Shown one piece after another: positions 48,281-64,000 of a DNA stretch of 64,000 nucleotides. A program made the translations under genes and the position numbers. This stretch comes from Hirsutella rhossiliensis. Taxonomy: Eukaryota; Ascomycota; Sordariomycetes; Hypocreales; Ophiocordycipitaceae. Below the pieces are notes generated by a model, which was not told the DNA's origin, made no database searches, and saw only the letters and a program-made list of their open reading frames with translations. Where the stretch lies: positions 2,666,001 to 2,730,000 of the forward strand of contig NW_025408669.1 in assembly GCF_020360975.1 (NCBI RefSeq). Reading direction: 5' to 3'. Each line of letters begins with the position of its first letter. The stretch's first letter is position 1.

Positions 48281-48891
48281 TATTGTGTCATAGATATCAA
48301 GTTCAGTCTTTCACCAACCGGCGAGAGCTTCAAATCACTACATGTTCAATGCGAGGGCTTCGAGGACGTCTGACTGCGTGACAGCTATGAATCATGATTC
48401 CAAGAACGAAACTCTCGAGTTGCATGGGCGCTATTGCAGTAACATGCTGGAAGTTTCTCCTTCTCAGGATTCAACGCTGCAGAGCCTGATAGCCCATGCT
48501 CCTTGGTTTCTTAGGTGTTCCGAATTGACCCACATCCGCTCGCTGAGAGGAGGCAGTATAAGGCGGTGGGCCAAGCAAGGAGAGGAGGTGGTGAAATAGA
48601 ATTACGAGTGGTTGGCCATGGGGAATGAATATCTCGCAGTAAGAATTAAGCACGGGAATCCATCCCTTTGTTCGGCCCTGTACCACTTCACATGGAAACA
48701 TCACTTCAGCACCTACGAATTCGTGTTGTCTCTGCACCATTATCGTTGAGGTGACTCGGAACTGAATCACTCGGCAGCGGAGGGACTATCGGCTGCACGA
48801 CGCAACGTCATATTGCACCTATTTGGTAGTCTCTGTCATGTCATTTACTATGGTCATGAGGCCATCGCAACATAAATCTGTCACTTCAAGC
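48281..48891. other. Intergenic, no supported gene
   Basis: Ordinary composition. Short open stretches on both strands (for example 48342-48599 plus, 48471-48770 minus) overlap each other and carry no motif. The left end may hold the tail of the relic ending near 48280; the right end holds the 3' flank of the SDR gene. Confidence 0.5.
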
Positions 48892-49903
48892 TTATTGATC
48901 AATGGCACTCAGGCCCTTGATCGACTCCAGGTCCTGCAGGCGTCCCTCCAACTTGGATTTGATCAGCATCAATGCAGGAGCGCCAAAAGGCAGATGAAGT
49001 GGAACTTCCTGGCCTCGACTGGCCACCTCAAACAGAACTCTGGCGAGGGCGGCGGGCTCAAGCATGCCAGCACCAGACTTGATACTCTGTCGAACAAAGG
49101 CCTCCAACTTTCGAGAGGGCATGTCGTCGGCCGCATAGGCTGCATGGGGTTGCATGTATTTCTTGCCGCCGCTTTCAAAGTCCGTCTTGACACCGCTTGG
49201 TTCAACGATGCAGAAGTTGACTGTGCAGGTGCTGGTCAGCGACGGCGTCTACCACGCAAACCATGTATTGGCTTACTGTTCCAATCGGGATGCATTTCCC
49301 GAGCGACAGACTCGGTCCAGCCTTCGACGGCGAACTTGCCCGCGTGATAGTACGCGTGGCCGGGAAAGGCACATACCCCGGCCAAGGAGGATATGTTGAA
49401 AACCAAGCCACCGCGGCGCTGCTTGTCCTGGCGCATGGCCTCGACGGCGCGCATAGTCACACGGGCGGTGCCGAAAAACAGAGTTTCCATCTCGTGATGA
49501 GTTTCCTCGTCTGTTGCGGCCTCGGTATCGCCTGAAAGGGAGTATCCGGCGTTGTTGACCACCACGTCGATGTAATGGGTCTCCCCAAAGTGAGCTGCGG
49601 CCGCCTTGAAGGCATTGTTGACGGAGACGGGTGAGGTGACGTCTAGGGCAAGCTTGAGGATGTCGGGGTCGTTGTCGGCAAGGTAGGAAAGGGTAGAGGG
49701 ATCCCGCGCAGTTGCAATGAGTCGCTGCGTGGGCTTTGCCGCGATGAACTTGGCAATCTCACGGCCGATGCCCTTCGAGCACCCGGTGACTGTACGACGG
49801 CAGGGTCAGCATGTCGTTGTGTTTACTCTTACGCTAGAAGCACCATACTCAGCCAGATGGCGCCATCCGGAAGATGGTAGGGCTTGGTGTTGGCTGGATT
49901 CAT
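48892..49903 (-). CDS. Short-chain dehydrogenase/reductase
   Basis: Three exons (49849-49903, 49277-49789, 48892-49220) give 298 aa, the usual size of a classical SDR. Introns of 59 and 56 bp (GTATGG...CAG, GTAAGC...CAG with GCTGAC branch sites) are required: splicing restores AIWLITGCSKGIG across the first and DWNINFCIVEPSG across the second. Motifs: cofactor glycine motif T20GCSKGIG27, N97NAG100, Ser at 152-153, catalytic Y166xxxK170. Asp-48 after the second strand (ATARDPS) together with Arg-47 fits an NADP-preferring enzyme. No signal peptide or membrane segment, so probably cytosolic. It likely oxidises or reduces a small alcohol/ketone; the substrate is unknown. Its neighbours give no pathway. 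Confidence 0.9.
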
Positions 49904-49983
49904 GTCGGTCTTGTGAGTTGAGTCTTATTATACTCTACTTGACATAAGTGAGCCCGGATGCCAAACCTGCCATCTTGTCCGGG

Positions 49984-49991
49984 TTTATATA
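49984..49991 (-). promoter_or_regulatory. TATA box of the SDR gene
   Basis: TATATAAA on the minus strand, 81 bp upstream of the ATG at 49903, in a GC-richer setting (GGGGTATATAAACCC). Confidence 0.6.
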
Positions 49992-49999
49992 CCCCGCGG

Positions 50000-50537
50000 C
50001 CTCGAAGCTTCAGTCCGACTTGATCTAAGTTACCGTCTACTAACTAAATTCTCTACCAATATGCACCAGCTGCAGCCGCAACCCCATGGCCAATTGGCCA
50101 AGTTATATCTTGGCCAGGTGAGTCACACGGCGTCAGCCCCGACAAGGCCGATGGGTCAAACACAGGAGAGCAGGCCGCTTATTCCAGTCGCCCTGGCTGA
50201 GCCCCTCGTCGCAAGACGCGGTTCTACTTCGTACATCCGACAGTGGCGGCGCCGCTTGTTTCAAAGCCGCCGATGATACCGGAAACGTCATCAAAGGATT
50301 ACACACGCCGCTTTACCCACAGGCCGGATGGATCCTGCTTTCACCGACGTGGCCGGATGCGTCCAAAGCCACCCCTGAATCCACACCAGGCCGCTTCACT
50401 ACCATCCCTGACCGGGGCGCAATCTACACTAATAAATGCCTCTTCAATACATTACGTGGTTTCATTTAGACAAGCAAAATACTATGGAAGAATGATACGT
50501 TGCCCCGACAGTCAATGTCGCTCCCGGCTTCATGCTT
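50000..50537. other. Intergenic between SDR and aspartic protease
   Basis: It should hold the 5' flank of the SDR gene and the 3' flank of the protease gene. Short plus-strand open stretches at 50061-50276 and 50243-50554 have low-complexity, Arg/Pro-rich products without motifs and are not called. Confidence 0.5.
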
Positions 50538-52293
50538 TTATAGCCCCAAGGTGAGGACCAAGGCCGCGCCGACGGCCGCTGCGAGCCCCTTTGTGTTGGC
50601 CGCCAGCCTGCCAGCGGCTGCGCTTTGCCCATTACTGCCGCCCTCTGCCTTTGTCTCTGTCTGTGCGTTCTCTCCGCTCTCGGCCAGGCGGGTGTTGGGC
50701 GCCAAGTCTCGTTGCCCGCATTGTCCCGACATGTTCGCAAACTCCGACGACTGGGCCGTCCTGGGAGTATCGCCGCAATTGGCGTACTGGGCCAGAAGGA
50801 CGTTGTTTCCATCAATGTCAAAGACGGCTTGATTTCCATCCGTTAGCATGTCGGAATGTAGTTGAGATATTGCCTGCTGGGCACTCACCGTAGGCAGACC
50901 TCAGAAACGTGTCGCCGAGCAGCGCCAGGCTGTCGCTCTCCATGACGCCCAAGTAGCACTGGCTGGCAATGCCTGCGTTGGACTGCACCTGTTGCTGCCT
51001 GATGACCTCTTTATATGGCACTCTGATGGTGACGCCGTCGAAGGCAAAGTCAAACGACCCGGCTCGCTCGGCCATCTGGCACGGGACCTGGCGCAGGCCA
51101 GTCTGGTCCGCTGGGCCAGCCGACAGGGCAGACGCCATCTCTTCGACCAAGCTCGTCGGGAGAAGCGCCAGGGTCGAGCCCGTGTCGAGGATGACGGGCA
51201 TGGTCGAGTTGCCCAGCCTGCTGCCGCTCGCCCGGCCGGGAGCCGTGTGCGAGATGGAGTCAAGACGCACCCAGAAGCGCGGCACTTTATCGGGGGACTT
51301 GGCGGGTGGAATAATGGGCTGCGGCTTGAGCTTGCCGACAAACTTGGACGAGTCGATGCCCCCGAAGATGATTGATCCCTGCTTCTCGCCCTTGAGCCCG
51401 AGCCCGATGCTGTACGACTTGCTTCTCGTCAAGCCCTGATCGGCAAGCTGGTCGATGAAGTTCTTGTACTTGGTTGAGACGCCCTTTCCGGCCGCGATGC
51501 CCAGGATGCCCGACGACATCATGCGCGACGACGTGGCCACTCCAAACTTGACGCCTTTCATGGCGGGCGAGTTGGGCAAGTTGGCGAGCGCCACATCGTC
51601 GATGAAGTAGGTAAAGTTGACGGAGCCGCTTCCGTACCTGATGCCGCTCTTTTCCCCCGAGGATGAAGCTGTATTCGAGCTGTTCGAGTTGTACCTGCCG
51701 ACCTTGCTGGTGCAAAATGCCTGCTCGGCGGAAGAGCCCGAGGTCGAGCAGTCTGCGTTGATCCAAAGCTCCGACGACCCGGTATCTACCAAGACGCGGA
51801 TGGCTTGGGGAGGGTTGCCAAACTTGACTGAGGGGCTCGTCAGTATCTCTTGCTCGCCGGAAGACGGAGGACGAGACATACGGGTGGTGTAGTATGCAAT
51901 GTCGGAGCGAGGTTGCAGTCTCTCGTCCAAGGCTTCAGCGCCCCCGGTCCGCTTCACCAGTTTCGGCGTTTCGCGGCGCTCTATGACCAGAACGAGGGCA
52001 CCGGCCGCGTTGTCTGTGTTGTTCGGATCGGCGCCCGCATTGCCGGCCTGTCGTTTATCGGGAAAGAGACGGGACCCAATCCACGATCTCCTGACAGCCA
52101 TCGGGACTGTCAAGCTCCCCATGCCCCAGGCCTTACCGGGGGGGGCTTGGGACGGTTCCGAAGACTTCAGGTTCATTATCGGAGCCAGGGCGTCTGACCC
52201 GGCTGCAGCTTCTGCAGGGGCATTGGGATCTTGAGGGCGCGAATGCACGCATAGAGCGGCGGATAGCAAGACGAACAGCCATGGTGGTGCCAT
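50538..52293 (-). CDS. GPI-anchored pepsin-like aspartic protease (yapsin type)
   Basis: Two exons (50889-52293, 50538-50827) joined over a 61-bp intron (GTGAGT...GCTAAC...AAG) give 564 aa and restore LRSAYAVFDIDGNNVLLA, the conserved end of the fold. A signal peptide (residues 1-18, LFVLLSAALCVHS) is followed by a propeptide with Kex2-type KR sites at 80-81 and 114-115. Catalytic motifs are VDTGSSELW (Asp-170) and LDTGSTLAL (Asp-370), with flap Tyr in GIRYGSGS (Tyr-220). After the catalytic domain comes a Ser/Gly/Thr-rich stalk and a hydrophobic C-terminus (LAAAVGAALVLTLGL) expected for a GPI anchor. Fungal yapsin-like enzymes act at the plasma membrane or wall, processing proproteins and wall proteins. 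The 3' splice site AAG is unusual but the only one that fits. Confidence 0.93.
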
Positions 52294-52352
52294 TGCGTCG
52301 GTGTGGGAAGGGCAGAGTTGGTTTGGACATTGACGGCCAGCAGCACACGGGG

Positions 52353-52360
52353 TTTATATA
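52353..52360 (-). promoter_or_regulatory. TATA box of the aspartic protease gene
   Basis: TATATAAA on the minus strand, 60 bp upstream of the ATG at 52293, the typical distance for an inducible fungal gene. Confidence 0.6.
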
Positions 52361-53621
52361 GAATCACATCAGACGACACGGATCCATGTCCTGGCCAGGA
52401 GATCGCAATGCATATCCGCCGTCTTTGCCACCCCAAACCTCGACTACTAACCCCGTAAACAAGTCCGAAACGACGCGATCTGCCGCCGGGAGTGGCATTT
52501 CGTTATGCTGTCTGAGATGGAGACTAAAGACTCCAGGGGGGATAGAAAGGTGCGACAAAATCGCGACAAAACAAACCGAACCACGCATGGCGGAACTTTC
52601 GACGTGATTGAATCATGAGAGTAGAAGATAGATATTCTATTTCGAACGAGGGCCGGTGTTTAGTCGCTGCTGCTAAAACAGGACAAATATCGCCTTCAGC
52701 TCCATATACGCCTTGCGCCCTGAATTGCATACGCGGCGCCAACGTCTCGAGGCTGCTCATCCCGCAGTATCGGTTTCGAAATGGAGCCAAATGGAGCCAG
52801 ACGAAGCAGAGTAAGTAATACCGACGAACATCAAACTGGCGACTGGCTCCCCCGTGGACTACGCAAATACGGCATCTTTTCCTTGTTTGCCCTAGCGCGA
52901 ACTGCTTTAGTCAGATACAACTACGGGGAACTATTATTGTAAGAAACACCGTGGGGAAACACAGTGTCTCCGCCTTCTGGAGTCGACATTGCTGCTCATG
53001 ATACTTATAGGTCGCAAAGGTGCTATAAAGAGCACATATGCATTTGACTTGTAGCATGCTTTATTATTCACTTGTTTATGGCTTATATAGAAGCACTCAT
53101 TCATATATATATATATATATATGTATATGTATATTGAAAACTTGTTGTCACGAGTTCTCGGAGCATGAGCTCTGCTCGGTATTTTCATTCGAAACTTGAG
53201 GCTCAGCAAAACAACACCAGAGGCCAAGGAGTAACGGGAGATGCGAAAGCAGAAGCGCTGATGGTGGCCGAATACGGCGACTACCTGATATGCATGCTCT
53301 TGAGATGGCATTGCCCAGCTTGAACACACACACACACAATTACACATCTTAGAGTACCTTGAGAGAACCACCTCACCCCTTATCCACAACGATGTAGGGC
53401 CCCAGTCAAAGGGTCAAGAGAGTCAGCGAGAAACTTGGCGACTGGATCATTCATACTTTATTCCTGTGCGCTGACTCATGATGTCTAGGCAGCTCAATAA
53501 CGTTCCACGTCCGGGGCTAGAAGAGCTGCATCCTCGCTACGCACTTATCCAGTGCCAACCACGTCACAGATCGCTGCATCATGGCCATCCTTCCCCCTCC
53601 ACTCCATGGTCCCGGTTCTTC
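52361..53621. other. Intergenic with two microsatellites
   Basis: This is the upstream region of the protease and the 3' side of GCN2. It contains an (AT)10-like run at 53103-53122 followed by TGTATATG repeats, and a (CA)n run at 53323-53338. Open stretches on both strands here lack motifs. No gene is called. Confidence 0.6.
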
Positions 53622-58720
<5,099 letters not shown>

Positions 58721-59345
58721 GTCGCGCGAGTGCAGGCCAAATGTCCCAGCCGAGGCTGCGACATTTTACACGGAAGAGGCCATGGGGGAAGGATATCGCA
58801 TCGAGTGAGGGAGTGAGTTGGAGCAATGCAAGGCCAAGGGTTTGAGCGACGCTTCTTTTCTGGGTGGAGTTGCCATGTGGCGGGGTAATTAATTAGGTAC
58901 AGTAAAATACACATAAGAGTGAGTACTTTGTAACTACTTCGTATAGGCAAATCTCAAGCCCGGTTCGGTCTGCCCAGGACTTGTCCAGAAAAATGACGAG
59001 CATATTGAAGACCGCCTGGATATCACTGAGTGCTCGCTCTTGTCCATCACTGGCTGATGCGATGCACGAACAGCCGGATGGTTTCGGTGAGACGGGCACG
59101 GAAAGACGGGCACGGAAAGACGGGCACGGAAAGACGGGCACGGGAACCGTGTGGTTGTTAAGTCTCAGCCTCTCAGGTAGGGGGGATGAAGGCACAGTGG
59201 AAGGCGCAGGATATTATTCATGTGTGTTCCACTCAATCTAGTGGGATAGGTATCAAAGGGGTCTTTGTAGGTACAGAAAGTTTTATAGCAGAATAAGGGA
59301 CCACGGTTCGCTGTTAGATCATCGAGCGGGCAAGCAATTGGCTAA
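58721..59345. other. Intergenic between GCN2 and the P450
   Basis: It contains the GCN2 promoter side and a 14-bp minisatellite (59091-59146). No further gene is seen. Confidence 0.6.
59091..59146. repeat. 14-bp tandem repeat, four copies
   Basis: GACGGGCACGGAAA repeats at 59091, 59105 and 59119 exactly, and at 59133 with one change (final GGGAA). It lies about 370 bp upstream of the GCN2 start codon. Confidence 0.93.
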
Positions 59346-60387
59346 TTAAAGAAGAGAAGCATCGCCTTCCTCCAAAGGGTGCTCGACCTGGACGCTTTCG
59401 ATCAGGCTTACATGCTTGGCGCTCCTGGGCAACATACTATAAGGAACCGCCACCGGATGGCTAACCACGCCGGCGGTCGGCTCGAGCTTTACCTCAACCT
59501 CTCTGCCGCGCCTATCAACCGCCTTCCGAATGCTAAACGCGGCCAGCATCTGTACAACGGTAATAAATAATGTAGACTCGGCCAGCATCTGGCCGGCGCA
59601 TACTCTGCGTCCAAAGCCAAACGTTGTTGCCCTGGGATCGGGCTCATTGCGTGGCTCCAGATACCGGTCCGGGCAAAATGAATCCGGATCTGTATAGACC
59701 TCGGGATCGTGGCAAAACCACCAAACGGCAGGAAGTAGATACGCACCCTTTGGGATCAGATGGCCGTTGTAGGGAATATCTTCGTTTGCCATGTGCGCGA
59801 GACCCATCGGCACAACAGTTGACCATCGATGGACTTCCTTTACCATAGATTCGATATATGGTAGGTTATCTCGGTCTTGAAGCTGGGGAAGTCGGTCCGT
59901 GCCGATAACTCTGTCAATCTCCTCTTGCGCTTTGCGCTGCACCTCGGGAAACATGACCATGGCCACGATAAAGCCACTGAGGCTCGCGACGGTAGTATCC
60001 GCACCCGCACCGTACTGAGTCGCGGCCGTCCACTTGATGGAGTCCTCGTCATGGCTGCTGCTGTCGCCGTTTTGTTCAAGCATCCTGGAAACAAATGACG
60101 GTCTGTGGCTTCCTTTCTCCATCTGCTGTTGAACGAAATGGTAGGGGACGTCTGCCACGTCCTGGCTGACCTTGCTCCACTGCTTGACCGTCTCCTTGAA
60201 TGCTGTGCCGGGAAAGCCGCGAGGCAGATACCTAAGGGCAGGGATAATGTCGACTAGCCAGGCCATAGGCACAGCTGCAGCTGCAAAGTTTTCCGCCATA
60301 TTCTCGATCAGGTCGACCAAAGGGTCGGTTTCCTTGCGCTCGATGGAATAACCATACGTTATTTTAAGGATGATGGCACCAGCCAAG

Positions 60388-61266
60388 CTATACAGTCAAG
60401 AGTTAGAACCTGGTCTACCCTTCCAGTTGCCAAACCGGTGATCGAGGCCCGCCCGGACTTATAAGAAGACATTTTTACCTTCCTCTCATTCCAGGAAACG
60501 TGAAAGTCAGGGTAAGATTATTACTTAGATAAGATTTCTTAGTACTAAATAAAGTCGATATCTTAAATTCTAAGGGAATAATATTTATTAGCTTATATAG
60601 TAACCTAATAGTTATAGCTCGCTTAACTTAATAGGGCTACGCGATCTATTATTAGGTTATATACTAAGCCGACGTCGATATCCCTGTATATAAGATAAAA
60701 CGCTTACTAGCGTAGATTAAGGATATACTAAGGGATCGTACCTTAGTATTCTTTCTAAGAGACCTATTATTAGCCTATAACTTAATCTAAGGTATAACTC
60801 TAGTTATAGCGGTTAATACTACTACTCGCCGCGTTTACTGGGAGTGTCGAAAGCTCAGTGAGAATAGAAATTTTTGGGGGCCTTTCATGTTGGGTGTGGG
60901 AGTAAACATCCCGGTTTTTGAGAGCATCACCGCCGAAATGGAAACAAGCATGCGCGAAACATGGCAGGAAGAGACCAGAAGAATCGTCAAATTAGGGAGT
61001 TGCGGTGCGAGCGCGGTTTTTATGGAGGGTCAAGAATCGTGTTCTGTTGCCGAGATGGACAGCGTTAAGGGTAGAAAGCTTTTAGAAAGGGCGATGAAGA
61101 TGGTTCTCGACGAGACGAATAAGCCGAAGGAATCGCCAAGTAACTAGTTATCCTTTTCCATCTTAAAGATCTATCCTCTGCTCCAGTGCTCTTTCCCTTC
61201 CCGCCTGAAAATCCTGCTATTTCTTGATGTCCACGACCAACGGCCCCGACGAGGCCGAGATCAGGG
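60388..61266. mobile_element. Composite insert in the P450 intron position
   Basis: 879 bp between the two P450 exons, where fungal introns here are 53-61 bp. The part at about 60512-60838 is AT-rich and nearly lacks CpA/TpG, that is RIP-mutated repeat DNA. The part at about 60840-61266 has ordinary composition and an 86-codon plus-strand reading frame. The outer bases next to 60388 are the old intron end. No LTR or terminal repeat was seen, so the element type is unknown. Confidence 0.6.
60887..61147 (+). CDS. Hypothetical 86-aa reading frame in the P450 insert
   Basis: ATG at 60887, stop at 61145-61147, antisense to the P450. The product is polar and probably helical (ITAEMETSMRETWQEETRR, later RKLLERAMKMVLDE), without Cys pattern, signal peptide or known motif. 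The frame is open upstream of the ATG too, so it may be a fragment of a longer protein carried by the insert. Not RIP-mutated, unlike the sequence just left of it. Weak evidence that it is a gene. Confidence 0.25.
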   Translation: MLGVGVNIPVFESITAEMETSMRETWQEETRRIVKLGSCGASAVFMEGQESCSVAEMDSVKGRKLLERAMKMVLDETNKPKESPSN

Positions 61267-61888
61267 ATGTTAAAATGCTTAAACAGGTCATTTGGTTGCT
61301 TTAACGCACGTAGAAGAAGTCGTCGTGCTTCCACGTCCTGGATGCCACAATACCGGGCCACCGCAGGTTTTGTGCCCAGCTGTTGATGCAAGGCCTTGCG
61401 AGCCTTGCGATGATAAGCGTCATTCTGTAGGAGAGGTACGAGATTGTTGAAGCCACACGACTGAATCGCGTAACTAATCGCCGGGCGTGCCGAGGTTCTA
61501 ATCGTGTTCTTTTCTAGGAGATGGTGTGCCGCTTCCCTATCGTGGATAATAACAAGCGTGTGGCCCATCACAGTAACCGAACTAATCGGTCCGTAACATT
61601 CCTTATGCCTGAGCCAGTGCCGAAACTCCGGGATCCCTTTTGGGGGGAGGTCCAGGATGTTGCCGACCAAAGGCAGTGGTGTTGGGCCAGGGGGGGGGCC
61701 TAATATGTTCCTCTTTTGGAAGAGAAGTCGATGGGCTATGAAGGCAAGCAGAGCAAGAGTGATTGCTTGTATGATAAGTGTTTGCGTCATGGTAGAGAAA
61801 ATTAATTGACAGTTGTGGAAAGAAGGCTGGCTCTGAATCTTAGAACGAAGGCTGTGGGATAGTGCAAGGTTATTAAATGCGCTTGTTT

Positions 61889-62101
61889 TGTCAAAGGAAC
61901 ATTAAATGAGGCTTGTGTTGCGAAGAAAGGATGAGGGGAGAGTCCCCTAATAAGGAGATTGTGGTTGGTGAGAGCTCTAACTGAAACTGCTCCTTTCTGT
62001 CAAAGAGACATTAAATGAGGCTTGTGTTGCGAAGAAGGATGAGGGGAGAGTCTCTTAAAAAGGAGATTTTAGTAGGCAAGAGCCCGAACTGAAACAGTTC
62101 A
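61889..62101. repeat. Direct duplication of about 105 bp upstream of the P450
   Basis: TGTCAAAGG-ACATTAAATGAGG... at 61889-61993 recurs at 61998-62101 with period 109. The first half is nearly identical (GGCTTGTGTTGCGAAGAA) and the second half differs, mainly by transitions (CCCCTA against TCTTAA). It lies 100-310 bp upstream of the P450 start codon. Confidence 0.88.
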
Positions 62102-63690
62102 AGGTTGCTCCCCGTTACAGTACGAGTCATCGATACCTATCGTACAAGGTATACTAGGGGGCTTTAAAGGTCACCGATCCGCGTCCCTGATCTCACGGGA
62201 AAAGAGACTCTAAACTGCCCCCCGGCCTATGACAACTCTTGGACGTCTCCAGAGTAGGTTTAGCAAGTCTGACGTAGCTCCAGCCACGGTCACGGGCATA
62301 AAAAGAGCAGGCCCGGTCCAAAGAGCAATCCCGGTCCCTGCACACAGTTGGATACAGTAGTAAAACACTAATAAGGTGGGAACCTGTCAGACCTCTTTGT
62401 CTCAACAGCCCCTTTTTATAAGCAATCCCTAATTCTTAGAGCCTTGACGGTGATCTTGTCATCGCATCATGCATTGCATAGGAAATGTCTTGGTGCCTAC
62501 GACAGTAGCACGATTTGTTGGCTCCCTCGCAAGTCTGTTGCTGCCCAAGCAGGCCTCTTGGCTCCAGGTGCCGGTATGGGGCTACGGCATATCACATCTC
62601 TTTAGCCCCGGGCTCGGTGCGTATGGGCACCACTCATAGCTCCCGCATTGGGGTCCGTGGGTAAGCCCATAGACACGCGGGAAGTTCATGCGCCACCGTC
62701 ATTGTCCCCAAGCTCGGCCTAGGCCAGGGTGTTTCGTCCAGGGGCAGTTTCTCCACCGCTGCGGACATATTTTGCGGTGTTTCCAGTGGTGGGGTTTTCA
62801 ACTGGTTTTCGCGTGAGTTCCTCGAATAAGTTAGAGTTCCGGCACATAGACACGTGTGTCCGTAAGATCGGCCAATTATGACAGCCACCTGCAGCACCAT
62901 CTGTCAGACGTGACAGTTATTGAGGTCAACGCTAATCCCTCCTGGAACTCGAAGGACCCCTTCGATCAAGTTCACCTAGAAACTCCCGTTAAACCTCCGA
63001 GAACCCAAAAACTCCCGTCAGAACCCCGAGACCGGATTCTTCTTCAATGCATGGACGCACACAGCGCCCGCACACACACGTCTTATACGCACTCGTTAGG
63101 TCACGGAGAGCATCTACAAAATTCTATTTTCCCCTTTCCCGGCTGCGGGGAGCTTCCGCCTTCGGCCATCTCCGGCCTACGGTGATGCCGCTGCCTTTGC
63201 CTCTGTTTCTTGCGGCATCGTCGTCTCATGCGGCGTCGTCGTGATTGTTAAATAGGCACACAGCAGTCTTAGCAGGAAAGTAGGGGCCCAAGGCACCAGG
63301 TAATAGTACACCACATTAAACACTCGCAGATATGCTTCGTCAACGCACAACGCAATGTAAATTTCTTTACCTGCAGTGTCTTTCAATGGACCAATGCCCT
63401 TTCATCAAGTCGGACGACATGCATGCTTAATATGTAGCCATGTAACATAAGCCACCTGATCTAACAACGACACATGAAGACGGAGCTGAAACATTCGCAA
63501 CTCACCCGGAGGATATCCTTAAGCTGCTATTTGACGCCATTGGTCAGGAATATGGGTTATTGAACTCGTCTGATAATGTTCTTATGATGGAGCTGCAACT
63601 CGCACGGACTTAACAGAACAATTTCACCGCTACTATGAATTGTGATGTCAGAATAGCAACACCAGCCTACTCTCCATTTTGCACTGCCTT
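62102..63690. other. Ordinary-composition region without a supported gene
   Basis: Several short open stretches on both strands (62193-62405 minus, 62634-62900 minus, 62856-63185 plus, 63177-63386 minus) overlap or lack motifs. A small CA-rich patch lies at 63068-63078. No RNA gene was recognised. Confidence 0.5.
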
Positions 63691-63809
63691 CTACTGCTCA
63701 TTCATGTACATAATCTTTAGCAATCGTTCCTCATCGTCGACCTCCCCATCGAGCGCAACGGACGGGCCAGGGCGGCGGAAGATCATGCTTTCGAACTCCT
63801 CGATATAGC
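63691..63809 (-). CDS. Possible last exon of a gene continuing past the window edge
   Basis: The minus strand from 63809 to a TAG at 63691-63693 reads YIEEFESMIFRRPGPSVALD followed by an acidic stretch and MYMNEQ, with good fungal codon use. A fitting acceptor (CACTGAATGTTGAG, ending at 63810) precedes it, and upstream a GTATGA donor near 63880 could pair with it. The preceding coding part would lie at 63880-64000 and beyond. I do not recognise the protein. Confidence 0.25.
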
Positions 63810-64000
63810 CTCAACATTCAGTGTTTCTGGTTCAACAATAACGTCATGCACAGTTTGTCGGGCAGGGTCATACCCCGTATGGACACCAACCTGACAAGAC
63901 TTGGCAGTCTGGGGCCACTTCCAGCTGTACCTACGGGCATCTCATTCTTTCATCATCAATTCGAATATTATTTTCCCCTTTAGCGAGAGTTGCCAATCGT

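Larger units (their letters stand above)
59346..61790 (-). pseudogene. Cytochrome P450, interrupted by an 879-bp insert
   Basis: Two pieces, 61267-61790 (residues 1-174 plus two bases) and 59346-60387, join exactly in frame to 521 aa, a normal microsomal P450. The N-terminal anchor (IIQAITLALLAFIAHRLLF) is followed by the proline-rich GPPPGPTPLPL. The I-helix is AGADTT, K-helix EVHR, then CPDRYLEP and the heme loop FGFGRRVCAG, all intact. The sequence style matches the fungal O-methylsterigmatocystin-oxidoreductase-like group (broad secondary metabolism and xenobiotic P450s). The acceptor side at 60388 keeps CTAAC and TATAG, showing an old intron. At the donor side (61266) there is CCCTGA instead of GT. 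The gene therefore looks broken, unless the insert is spliced from a cryptic donor such as one near 61245. Confidence 0.8.

Noticed and set aside
49236..49565. Reading the SDR as a truncated 109-residue protein ending in a run of Arg
   Set aside because: The Arg-rich tail is intron read-through; a canonical 56-bp intron restores the SDR fold.
50061..50554. Plus-strand open stretches between SDR and protease
   Set aside because: Low-complexity Pro/Arg/Ser products, overlapping frames, no motif, no promoter or intron evidence.

Overview
This window is fungal DNA, from a filamentous ascomycete (Pezizomycotina, most likely a Sordariomycete). The evidence is short spliceosomal introns of 53-61 bp with GTRNGY donors and CTRAY branch sites, a GCN2/CPC-3 kinase, a GPI-anchored aspartic protease, fungal-type P450 and SDR genes, and massive repeat-induced point mutation (RIP). 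Composition is two-sided. Positions 1 to about 30,250 and about 32,340 to 47,400 are transposon graveyards almost free of CpA and TpG, with TpA in excess and CpG largely kept. Positions about 30,250-32,200 and 47,400-64,000 have ordinary composition.

Repeat block 1 (1-30,250) is nested. The oldest readable layer is a Ty3/gypsy element (RNase H end, integrase, chromodomain; + strand) split by later insertions. These are a Ty1/copia element running off the left edge (LTR 4761-5242), a 1.8-kb insert (about 6349-8177), and two structurally complete chromoviruses. Chromovirus 1 is 8766-15641 (199-bp LTRs, TSD ACTAA, + strand). Chromovirus 2 is 15777-23019 (257-bp LTRs, near-perfect TSD, - strand). 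Both carry a long RIP-damaged reading frame antisense to gag-pol between the chromodomain and the 3' LTR. Further right are a second, more heavily mutated copy of the left-edge copia element, and solo LTRs.

Between the blocks (30,250-32,200) lies the most unusual object. A short exon with a TATA-like box and a signal-peptide-like N-terminus runs into about 18 tandem copies of a roughly 69-bp unit. In 17 of them GT(A/T)(A/T)G(T/C), a branch-like CTRAY and CTAG sit as in a complete fungal intron, and neighbouring 'introns' are separated by exactly 3 nt. It could be an extreme tandem array of introns with 3-nt microexons, or the wreck of a 23-codon protein repeat. RNA data would decide.

Repeat block 2 (32,340-47,400) is a nearly complete LINE (endonuclease, reverse transcriptase, RNase H; - strand). 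It is split by a 7.9-kb Ty1/copia element (574/576-bp LTRs), which itself holds a 1.9-kb LTR element (177-bp LTRs, TSD ATATT), and by a solo LTR with TSD ATAAC.

The right-hand island carries four recognisable genes, all on the - strand: an SDR (48892-49903), a yapsin-like aspartic protease (50538-52293), GCN2 (53622-58720, six exons, 1605 aa) and a cytochrome P450 (59346-61790). The P450 is interrupted by an 879-bp insert, partly RIP-mutated, at an old intron position. No biosynthetic cluster can be shown; the SDR, protease and P450 are simply neighbours of a housekeeping kinase at the edge of a heterochromatin-like block.
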